NCBI GenBank assembly: GCA_003255025.1
Contig: QANY01000319.1
Location: 124,001-188,000 of the forward strand
Direction: 5' to 3'
Length of the DNA: 64,000 nucleotides
DNA from: Datisca glomerata
Taxonomy: Eukaryota; Streptophyta; Magnoliopsida; Cucurbitales; Datiscaceae
Shown piece by piece: positions 55,181 to 64,000 of the stretch. The notes beneath the pieces are model-generated. The model did no database searches. It was given only the letters and a program-made list of their open reading frames with translations, and was not told where the DNA came from. The position numbers were made by a program, and so were the translations under genes. Positions within the stretch are counted from its first letter, which is position 1. Every line of letters begins with the position of its first letter.

Positions 55181-58100
55181 TTATTCAATATTTAAAATTC
55201 CTAATGCAATTCTATTTTTGCAAAAACTTTCAACGCTTAATGGTTTTATAAAAATGTCAACAAGTTGGTTTAATGTATCTACAAATTCAAGTGAGATATC
55301 TTCTTTTTGCATATGATTACGAAGAAAATGATGTCTAATATCAATATGTTTTGTACGTGAGTGCAAAATAGGGTTTTAGAAACATTTTATGACACCTGTG
55401 TTATCACAAAAAATAGGAATATTTTTAAAATCTAGGCTAAAGTCACTTAAAGTTTGTTTCATCCACAAATTTGAGCGCAACAATTGTCGGCCGAAATATA
55501 TTCAGCTTTAGCAGTGGACAATGCTACCGAATTGTGCTTCTTGCTAAACCAGGAGACAAGTGGATGTCCTAAGAATCGACAGGTGTAACTTTTACTCTTT
55601 CTACCGGTTAAGCTACCGGAAAAATCAGAATTAGAATAACCAACTAGCTCAAAAGATTCACATTTTGGATACCAAAGTCTAAATTTGATAGTCTCATGCA
55701 TATAATTAAAAATTCTATTAGTGGCATGCATATGTGATTCTTTAGGAAAAGTTTCAAAACGTCATACAAATAAACACTAAACATAATATTAGGTCTACTC
55801 GTAGTTAAATAAAGTAAGGAGCCGATCATACCTCAAAATTTTTATGTCTTTCTCATCCTTATCGAGCTTTGTGGTAGTGTTCATGGACGTGTTGTTTGAT
55901 TTTACATTCTCCATTCCGAACTTATTGAGTTGGTCCTTGGTGTACTTCTCTTGGCTTATGAAGATATCATCATTCATTTGTTTTATTTGAAGTCCAAGAA
56001 AGAAGCTCAGCTCTCCCAGCATACTCATCTCAAATTCTTTGCTCATTGAGTTACCAAAATTCTTGCACAAATGATTGTTAGTAGAACCAAAAATAATATC
56101 GTCTACATAAATTTGAACGATTAAAATATCTTTTCCTTTTAATTTTATAAAAAAGGGTGTTGTCTACTTTATCGATGCTAAAATCATCATCAATAACAAA
56201 TTTGCTTAGCCTTTCATACCAAGCTCTAAGAGCTTGCTTTAAGCCATAGAGAGCATTTTTAAGTTTATACAAGTGATTTGGAAAACTTAAGCTTTGGAAA
56301 CCAGGAGGTTGTTCGACAAAACACTTCCCCCATGATGTATCCATTTAAAAAGACACTCTTGACATCCATTTGATATAAAATGAAAATTTTAAAACTTGCA
56401 AAGGCTAAGAGCATTCGAATTGATTCTAGTCTAGCAACATGAGCAAACGTTTCGTCAAAATCTATCCCTTCTTGTTGATTGTAAACTTGAGCTACTAATC
56501 TAGCTTTATTCCTAGTTACAATTTCATTCTCGTCTACTTTATTTCTAAATACCCTTTTTGTACTTATTACAGTTTTATTTATTGGTCTAGGAACAAGTTC
56601 ACATACCTCATTTCGTTCAAATTTATTTAGCTCCTCTTGCATGACAATTATCCAGTATTCATCTTTTTCAGCATCTAAAATATTTTTAGGTTCTAACTGA
56701 GAGATAAAAGCATCATTATCCATACTTTGAAGAGAAGCTCTAGTAGTTATTCCCTTTGTGATGTCGCCTATGACGAGCTCTTAAGGATGATCTTTTACGA
56801 ATGTCCAATTTTTTGGAAGTTGATTTTTCTCTTCTTCAGCCACTCCTTGTAGAATCTCAACAGTTTCTTTATTGATATCTAATTCCTCTATGCTTTTAAT
56901 TGTTTCATCCACTTGATCAAGAGAAGCGTTAGAATGTCTAGATTCATAAAAAACTATATGTATTGATTCTTCCACTACTTGTTTTCTTTTATTATAAATC
57001 TTATATGCTTTATTAAAAGTGGAATATCCTAAGAAGATTCATATATTAGATTTTGAATCAAATTTACCAAGATTATCTTTATTATCTAAAATAAAATATT
57101 TGCATCCAAAAACCTTGAAATAAGAAATATTTGGAATATTTTCATTGAGGAGTTCATAAGGTGTTTTGTTCAATAAAGGACGAATATAAGCGTGATTTAT
57201 AATGTAGCAAGATGTGTTAACAGCTTCAGCCCAAAGATAAGCGGGTAAGCCATGTTCATTTAACATTGTTCTTGCCATTTCTTGTAGGAATCAATTTTTC
57301 CTCTCAACAATACCATTTTGTTGATGGGTTCTAAAAGAAGAAATTCATGAGAAAAACCAAGTTCATTGCAAAAACCTTCAAAATCTTTCTTTTCAAACTC
57401 ATCACCATGATCACTTCTAATTTTTGAAATCATGAAACTTTTTTCATTTTGAATACGTTTGCTGAATTTTCTAAATTCTTTAAACGTTTCATCTTTATTT
57501 TTTAGAAATATTACTCAAGTGAATCTTGAAAAATCGTCAACTATGACAAATATGTAGTGTTTACCTCCAAGACTTATAGTTTTGGAAGGACCAAATAAGT
57601 ACATGTGAAGTAATTGCAGATGTCTAGTGGTTGACACTACATGTTTTGATTTTAAAGAACTTTGGACTTATTTACCTATTTGACATGCATCACAAATATT
57701 ATCTTTTTCAAAAATGATTTTTGGAAGACTTTTAACAATATCATTTTTTAAAAGTTTTGAACATAAATCTTTGCTAGCATACTCAAGTCTTCAATGTCAT
57801 AGCCAATTATCATTTTCAAAAATAATAAAACATTTTTCACTATGGTTTTGAAAATCTCTTAGGTCTATGGTGTAGACATTCTGATCTTTTTGTCCAACAA
57901 ATAAAATTTTGTTGGTTGCTTTATCAATAATGAGACAAAAATCTTTTTAAAAATAACTCTATAATTTTTGTCACACAATTGACTACTGCTAAGTAAGTTA
58001 TGTTTCAACCCATATACTAATAAAATCTTATCTATAATGGGGGAAGAATTACTTACAAACTCAATATCGATGATCGTTCCTCTCTTATAATCTCCAAAAG

Positions 58101-58235
58101 TGACGTGTCCTTTCTTTCAGCAAATTTTGGTAAGCTTTGTCTCGCCACCACTCATGTGTCTTGAGCATCCACTATCGAGATACCATTTGTCATCCAACTT
58201 AGGTGGTACCTACAGCACATAAATTTAAAAATTAA
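55181..58235 (-). pseudogene. C4 pol: protease, integrase, reverse transcriptase, RNase H
   Basis: On the minus strand: protease KWYLDSGCSRHMSGG at about 58190-58140. Integrase: CDACQIGK zinc ligands about 57690, IVDDFSRFT, SDHGDEFEKKDFEGFCNELG, then 57278-57039 (ARTMLNEHGLPAYLWAEAVN, FKVFGCKYFILDNKDNLGKF). Reverse transcriptase: 56723-56078 (DEYWIIVMQEELNKFERNEV, QMDVKSVFLNGYI, NALYGLKQALRAWYERLSKF), with IYVDDIIFG at about 56130-56095 in a shifted frame. RNase H: 55829-55181 (MIGSLLYLTTSRPNIMFSVY, ALSTAKAEYISADNCCAQI, RTKHIDIRHHFLRNHM). The catalytic residues seen are conserved; the frame is broken many times. Confidence 0.9.
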
Positions 58236-59812
58236 TTTGTGTACCCAAATTTTTTTTCGTCCTTGATGGTTAGTGTATAGTGGAGTCCACATGTCTCGTA
58301 TTTTATGAAAACATGATGGACTCTTATGCCGTCTAATCCTACATTAATGAAAAACCATAAAAGGTCGATGTGTGTGAGTGTGAGTTTGTTTAGGTTTTAC
58401 AAAAATATTTTTATTTCCTTGATTTTGAAAAGAGGTATATCCTAATCCTCTTTTATTGGAGGCATACCTTTGATTTTCCAAGAATCTTGTTCAAATTATT
58501 ACTACCATTTGTAAACTTTTGAAGTGTCATGTTTAAATTGTTTTCTTTCTTTTGACTTTTGACAAGATCTCTATTTATCACATGTAGAGTAGCTTTGATT
58601 TTTGAATTTTCATTTTTCAAAAATTCATTTTCTTCTTGGAGTTTTGTAAATCCATTTTTCATAATTTTGTTTTTCATTTGCAGTTTTTCAAATTCTCCAA
58701 AAAGTTCTTTAAAAGCTCATTCAAGATCATCATAGCTAGGCTTACTATTTAAAATTGGTTTAGAAGAACTTACCTCGTCTTCCAAAGCCATGAAGCACAT
58801 GTTTACTACTTCCTCTTCATCCTCTTCGATGTCACTTTCGTCAATCTTATCCTAAGTTGCTTTGAATGCTCTTCGTTTGAATTTCTTAGGAGCATTGGCT
58901 AAGTTTGGACAACCGGCTTTGATATGTCCAACTTTCTTGCATTCATAGCATGTGAGTACGTCTCGTCATACTTTCTTGTCATATTTTCTTGAAGTACTCT
59001 TTTGTCTATTTAGGAAGCGTTTGAAACATCTTGTAAAAAGAGTTATATCATCTTCTTCGTCATAGTCATATTTTTCATTGTCAGATTGCTCTAAAGTTGA
59101 TTTCAAATCTATACTCTTCTTCTTAGGAGTCTCTTCTTCTTCTTCTTCTTCTTCTTCAGTTTATTTGAGTTTCATCTCGTGTGCCATCAACGATCCAATG
59201 AGTTCTTCGAGAGGTAGAGCGTTGAGTTTTTGGCCTCTTGGATCGCTGTGACGTTAGCTTCCCAATTCTTAGGTAAACACCTAAGGACTTTCCTTACCAT
59301 TTTCACGTTATAATATGTTTTTCCAAGAGATTTGAGACCATTAATAATATCAGTAAATTGAGTAAACATGTCATGCACACATTCATCATTTTTCATTTTA
59401 AACAATTCATAATTATGTACAAGCATGCTTATCTTAGATTCTTTAACTTGCTTAGTACCCTCATGCGTAACTTCAAGCATATGCCATATTGATTTAGCAG
59501 ATTCACAAGTATATATTCTATTAAACTCATTTTTATCTAGGGCACAGTATAGCATATTCATAGCTTTAGCATCAACGAAATCTTCTTTTTATCTTCATCA
59601 TTCCATTCACTACTAACTTTAGCAACATTCTTACATTCTACAGTTTTGAAATGAATATGCGAACCATTTTCTATAACATCCCATAGATTATAATCTATAG
59701 ATTGAACATATATTTTCATGCAAGCTTTCTAATAATTATAATTATTACCATTAAAGAAATGTGGTCTAGTAGTAGATTGACCTTCAACAACTGATCCACT
59801 CATGGTTGCCAT
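58236..59812 (-). pseudogene. C4 gag with coiled coil and zinc knuckle
   Basis: Starts at the minus-strand ATG 59812 (MATMSGSVVEGQSTTRPHFF) and contains the copia gag core at 59561-59187 (MLYCALDKNEFNRIYTCESA, KSIWHMLEVTHEGTKQVKES, NGLKSLGKTY). A CCHC knuckle CYECKKVGHIKAGC lies at about 58950-58905. 58677-58453 is a heptad-like coiled coil (FTKLQEENEFLKNENSKIKA). A gag extended by a coiled coil fits Sireviruses. An acidic run of repeated GAA codons is at about 59130-59155. Confidence 0.85.
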
Positions 59813-59867
59813 TTTACTCAAGATAGTGAAGTCTTTCAAGGAGTATGAACCTTACTCTGATACCAAT

Positions 59868-61004
59868 TGAAGGATCGATATGAACAACCAAGAGGGGGTG
59901 AATCGATTGAATGTGTATAATTTAAAATATAATGCAATTAAAAATGATAACAAATAAATTAATTAGGAAAAGAAGCACAATTATATATTTAGCGTAAAAA
60001 TAAAAAATAACAAAGCAATATAATTGTGCAATAAATGAAATATGTAGAAATTATAAAGAGTAGGGTAAGAGAGATCACACACTAGTTTTTACGTGGTTCG
60101 GGAAAGCTTATCCCTACGTCCACGCTTCAAGGAGCCCCCTTGAAGATTTCTTCCTAACGATATTCTTACGGGTGAAGACCAAACCTTAACAACTCTTGTT
60201 GGTTTGTAGTACGAAACGAACATTGATAATCAGCACTTCGAGATCTTCGAATCTCTTACAGAAAGCTCGAAGTAATTCTCTCATAATATTTTTTTCTTTT
60301 CTCACAACTAATGTCCTCACTTAGGAAGATATAACAACTCTAAGCTCAAGAATATTGAATAGGGATGTGAGAAATAATAGAGAGAATTGAGAGAAATGTA
60401 TTGGAAGTTGTGTAAAATGGATGGGGGAGAGGGATGACTTTTATAGGGAAAATGCATCTGGGTCCGGTCCAAGCCAGTTTGAGAAACTAGAAGGACTACT
60501 CCACAATTTGGGGGATTATTCCCAAAATGGCAAACTGGTCCGTCCAGTTTCAGCAGTGCATAGGAAAAACATTCCTACTGTGTAAACCAGACTGTCAGAT
60601 TTCAACTGGTGGATCTAGTTTGTACAATACTTGCAAAACTTTGCCTATTGTGTAAACCGGTCCATCTGGTTTCAATCGGTCCGTCCAGTTTGGCCCCTAA
60701 AATCAATTTTACTTGAATTTTTCATTGGGCTTTTCTAGCATTGTTGTTGGGCCTATTTTAGGACAGTATTTTGGGCTAGGTGTGTTGGACAGTATTATTG
60801 AGCCTAGAGAAATTTATTCATCCCAAATGAGTTCCTATTACAAAAAATATATATATAAACTTAATTTCTTCATGCCATTTTCTTCAAGCTTTTCACGCAT
60901 CTATCTCAACATCATTTTATCCATCTACACTTGATTTAAACATATTAGTAATATCTTAATGATTTGCTATTATCAAAATTCATTATAGAATAACCGGGTC
61001 AACT
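59868..61004 (-). repeat. C4 5' LTR (1137 bp)
   Basis: TGAAGGATCGATATGAACAACC to CCGGGTCAACT on the plus strand; the terminal A has become T. Partner of 49860-50893. The primer-binding site lies directly to its left. CGGTTT and GGTTTCA-type motifs repeat between 60450 and 60690. Confidence 0.88.
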
Positions 61005-61145
61005 GAGACGTCTTAAAATGCACTCCAAGAAAAAACTTTGTCGTAATGTCTTAAATGAGCTTCATGAACAAACTTTGTTGCAGCGCCTTAAATGTGCTCC
61101 AAGAATAAACTTTACTGAAACGTCTTATATGCATTTCAGTATAAC
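61005..61145. repeat. 37-bp minisatellite, right half
   Basis: Units at 61010, 61048, 61085 and 61122 (GTCTTAA or CCTTAA core) continue the array of 49668-49859 after removal of C4 and one 5-bp target copy. Spacing is 37-38 bp. Confidence 0.9.
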
Positions 61146-61478
61146 GAACCCGTTATAAGTTTTTGGGTCATTTTAATCAAATCAAAAGATGAAGTAAAAA
61201 TTGCAACACTAAACATAATATTTCTTTATGCATTTAAAGTTGACTGTCATCGGTACGACTTGGTGCGTTTGAGAGTCAGCCTGTTGATAATGTCTACTAC
61301 CAGCTATGGAGGCGGTCTCATGTGGCCCTTCCCATTTGTACAAGCATGCCCATAGACAAAAATCGTAAGTTCCATAACAATCATTTCACATATAACATAT
61401 GGATCATAACTTAGGATACATAATCCCTAGACTTTAAATTACATGATCTCCTTTATACTTAGTATACCCGGCTTTGGG
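61146..61478. other. Non-coding DNA of the G3 interior
   Basis: No reading frame or known motif. It lies between two tandem-repeat arrays and in the untranslated part of the putative gypsy element. Confidence 0.4.
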
Positions 61479-61840
61479 TTTTATAGTGTACCCACCTTCG
61501 GGCTTTGTCATTACAACCACCTTCGGTCTCGCGCCTATGCGCTTTGATCATACAACTTACTTCTGGCTCACGTCTTCACGCCTTGGTAGTATGAACTACT
61601 TTGGACTCGTGCGTTCGCCTTTGATCATACAACCTACTTCAGACTCGCGCCTTCACGCTTTGGCCACACAACATACTTCAAGCTCGTGCCTTGGCCAGAC
61701 AACCTACTTCAGGGTCGCGCCTTCATGCTTTGACCATACAACATATTTCAAGTTCGTCCATTCGCGCCTTGTCCATACAACCTACTTAGGGCTCATGCAT
61801 TCGCGCCTTCGTAATGCAACCTACTCCGTGCCCACTTTGC
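61479..61840. repeat. About 39-bp minisatellite, roughly nine units
   Basis: Degenerate units of the type CATACAACCTACTTC then GGCTCGCGCCTTCACGC repeat with lengths of 36-42 bp. In the plus frame this gives HTTYF-x-LxxSRL repeats and an artificial 133-codon frame. It abuts the end of the minus-strand gag, so it belongs to the untranslated part of G3. Confidence 0.8.
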
Positions 61841-63499
61841 TTAAATATCTAAAATCAATACCCCATCGTGTCTGACCGTTCTCTCTCTCCCTACCTCCCT
61901 GATGTTTCTAGGAAGGCGATATCCGCTCTCATGTGCACGCCCTCGTCCTTTTCTTCCCCTTAATCCATTGTGGCCCACCACGATGTAGAGGGACCTCCAT
62001 CCACACTGATCATGTAGCATGCGGCGAGAAAGGCTGGTTCCCCATGGCTTCCATGTCCTCAGTAATGATCTCCCCTTTTGGAGTTTGTCATGGAAGATCC
62101 GTCCTAAATTTCTACAATCTTTGGTTGCATGGGTGGTGTCCCGGTGGAAGCGACAGTACCGGGGTGATTCTATTTGTTCCATTTTGGGAAAATTGTCCAC
62201 GTAAGGTCTTTGTATGACCTTATCCTTGATTCAGACATCCAACAACGCCTCTACCTTGTCCTTGGAGCAAGGGAAATGCAGTGAATCATCCTTTTCACTC
62301 ATGTCCCGCTTTGGCGCTCACGCCCAGGGCTGTTCCATAGTTTCTTGCGGCGTGTACCTCATGGGTTTCCACGTAAGCCCCCCACGTTCACTCTACTCCA
62401 TGACGTTTGGCCTAGACGCTGAAGTGTTGGTGCATTGAGTAGCGGCGTGGAGGAGGGAGAACGTGGTGATGTCGAGGTTTTCCGAATGCGCTCTATACTC
62501 ATTTATCATTCCACAAATCCACATTGTCACCAAGTTCTCCTACTTCCACTCTACCTGGCAATCCGGTGCTTTGTTCTTGAACTATCTAACGTAAGTCATA
62601 AGGCCATCATATTTCCTTTGAGGCTCACGCCCCAACTCGAGAATGCTCATCTTTTCTTTAGACATAAAGAACTTGGTCATGAAGGCAGAAACCATATGCG
62701 GCCAAGTTAAAATTGATTTCAGCGTCAGGTTGTTGTACCATGTGTATGAGACTCTTTCAGTCTCATGGAATCATCACATCCATGTGGGCCCAAGTCATCA
62801 ATGAAATATATAATGTGCTCTCTTGCACATTCGTACTTCCTATTATACTTACAGAACTTTAGAGGCACATAATCAGATGGGTATGGCCTTATCGCCAACT
62901 CAGACGAGTAAGGGGGATAGAAGTCCACTATGATCTCGCTCAAGGTGGCCTTGAGCCTTTCCATCTCTAGCATTTTTTGCAACATCTCCTCTGTAATAAA
63001 AGGGCAAGGGTCAGCATCGTCATTCGGGCCATCATGCGTCGACGTAGTATTTGTGAAGGCTAGTGGGAACGCTGCTGGTGGGATAATGAAGTTTGTGGGG
63101 TTACTTGAGTGACCCTCATTCTGATCACTGTTTTCCATCCTGGATCCGGATGAACCCCCGAGATGTGTAGGTGGGATAGGCCTGTTAGCGTCCGCCTGAT
63201 TCGCCGTGTGGTGAGGGATAATATGAACAATAAGTGATGGTGGATGAGGGATCTAGGCGGCCGCGAGGAGAGCGGTCAGCGTGCCCAAAAGGTTGCGGAC
63301 CTCGACGTTAGAAGCTGAAGATCCTTGATAGCGTTAGTCTACTTTGCGACGTCATAATGGCAGCAGCGACGGAGGCGAGGTTGGATCTCTCCTTGGAAGT
63401 AATTTCTTCCAAGTCCTGATTCTCTATCAACGGGTTGACATTGTCCCCTTCCAGGTGGGAAGAGGCTCTGGTAATTCGTCCACGTCCAGCCAGACTCAA
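61841..63499 (-). pseudogene. Gypsy gag relic (G3)
   Basis: Minus strand from 63499: a start region (MSLAGRGRITRASSHLEGDN), then 63138-62725 (FITEEMLQKMLEME, RPYPSDYVPLKFCKYNRKYE, CAREHIIYFIDDLGPHGCDD), then gag helical sequence in shifted frames to about 62600 (HMVSAFMTKFFMSKEK). 62200-61841 has the zinc-like YCRFHRDTTHATKDCRNLGR. This is the gag of plant Ty3/gypsy elements related to Tat/Athila types. No reverse transcriptase or integrase follows; instead there are tandem repeats. It may be a gag-only, non-autonomous element or one whose pol was lost. Confidence 0.8.
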
Positions 63500-63545
63500 C
63501 GAAAATGGTGTTTAGACAAGTCACTCCCCAGTGGAGTCGCATAAA
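63500..63545 (-). other. G3 primer-binding site and leader
   Basis: On the minus strand the sequence just inside the LTR is TGCGACTCCACTGGGGA (complement at 63526-63542). It resembles the TGGCGACT...GCTGGGGA primer-binding sites of plant gypsy elements that use an arginine- or aspartate-type tRNA. The tRNA identity is inference. Confidence 0.55.
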
Positions 63546-64000
63546 TGATTAGGGGTTTTGGGTGATGTGTGATTTGAGTAACCTAGTGTATGACAAGTAA
63601 GCCCGGGAATGTGAGAGATGTGCATATGACTGGAAGGGTGAAGGCCAAGCACCTTAGGACGGCCACCGGAACGTGACAAATGCATTTACTACTCTAAGGT
63701 TGGCGAGAACTCCAAGTGTGAAATATTCTCTGATCTTTGCCCTCGGGAGGTGTAAGAATTGATGAACCCCATAATAATACCGAGTACCCTTTATATAGAT
63801 GGGGTCAAATGGGGACCACAATACGTCCTTAGTAACGACACAGAAATCACGTGAGGACCACGCCTAAAATGTGACCATGCTCTTAAAATGACGTCACATT
63901 CATACAACATGACCATATTTTATGCCCGCGGCTAATCGTGCCTTCATGGCACCGAGTAGTCGTACAACCAACTCACAAAGGGGAGGCTTGAACTATGTAT
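63546..64000 (-). repeat. G3 5' LTR, cut by the window end
   Basis: On the plus strand it starts TGATTAGGGGTTTTGGGTGATG and continues to the end of the window. The first about 190 bp are related to 38625-38800. A TATATAGATGGGG at about 63792 and ACGTCA at about 63891 are possible promoter parts of the LTR. Confidence 0.6.

Larger units (their letters stand above)
49860..61004 (-). mobile_element. Ty1/copia element C4, Sirevirus-like
   Basis: LTRs 49860-50893 and 59868-61004. Flanks GAAAC (49855-49859) and GAGAC (61005-61009) match at 4 of 5. Minus orientation: 5' LTR, primer-binding site TTGGTATCAGAG (rc, 59855-59866), gag from 59812, pol to about 55181, an envelope-like frame (54669-51163) split by a solo LTR, repeated polypurine tracts, 3' LTR. 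An extra frame after pol, a coiled coil in gag and multiple polypurine tracts are features of Sireviruses. All frames are broken. Confidence 0.9.

Noticed and set aside
61474..61875. 133-codon plus-strand frame with HTTYF repeats as a repeat protein gene
   Set aside because: It is the translation of a degenerate minisatellite next to a minus-strand gag; unit length varies and breaks the frame pattern.

Overview
This is a gene-poor, transposon-packed stretch of nuclear DNA from a flowering plant, most likely a eudicot. The base composition is AT-rich. The window holds Ty1/copia, Ty3/gypsy-chromovirus, CACTA and hAT-like elements with plant-type primer-binding sites, a terpene synthase remnant with plant exon structure, and a C2H2 regulator with the plant-specific QALGGH finger. 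Species cannot be told from the sequence alone. Only one gene looks intact: a five-finger C2H2 zinc-finger protein at 25373-26731 (+). A broken terpene synthase lies at 459-1031 (+). I found no rRNA, tRNA, CRISPR or bacterial-type operon, and no unknown multi-gene system. What is unusual here is how the mobile elements are nested.

Layout. 1-6061: terpene synthase pseudogene, small local duplications, and a CACTA-type end at 3952. 6062-19300: a three-level nest. A degraded minus-strand CACTA transposase gene is split by copia element C1 (6915-19103), which is split by copia element C2 (9784-18625, perfect 5-bp target duplication GTTAA). 20241-24426: an old Ty3/gypsy gag-protease relic (G1) interrupted by a 331-bp hAT-type element with an exact 8-bp target duplication, followed by a minus-strand gypsy-type gag-like fragment. 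24427-26760: promoter, uORF-bearing leader and the zinc-finger gene. 26760-30292: intergenic DNA with small non-autonomous elements. 30293-37457: a chromodomain-bearing gypsy element (G2) with a truncated 5' LTR and a complete 3' LTR. 37490-38325: a long inverted repeat.

38625-64000: copia element C3 (39468-48455) and Sirevirus-like copia element C4 (49860-61004) sit between fragments of a gag-bearing gypsy element (G3). C4 lies inside a 37-bp minisatellite, which continues in phase on its other side. C4 also carries an envelope-like reading frame split by a 2.13-kb solo LTR. C2 and C3 are members of one family in opposite orientations. All retrotransposon reading frames carry stops or frameshifts, so none of the elements looks autonomous. 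The nesting gives relative ages: CACTA before C1 before C2; the minisatellite host before C4 before the solo LTR; G1 before the hAT-type element.

All calls were made by reading the sequence and the translated frames by eye. No database search or alignment program was run, and boundaries given as 'about' are soft.
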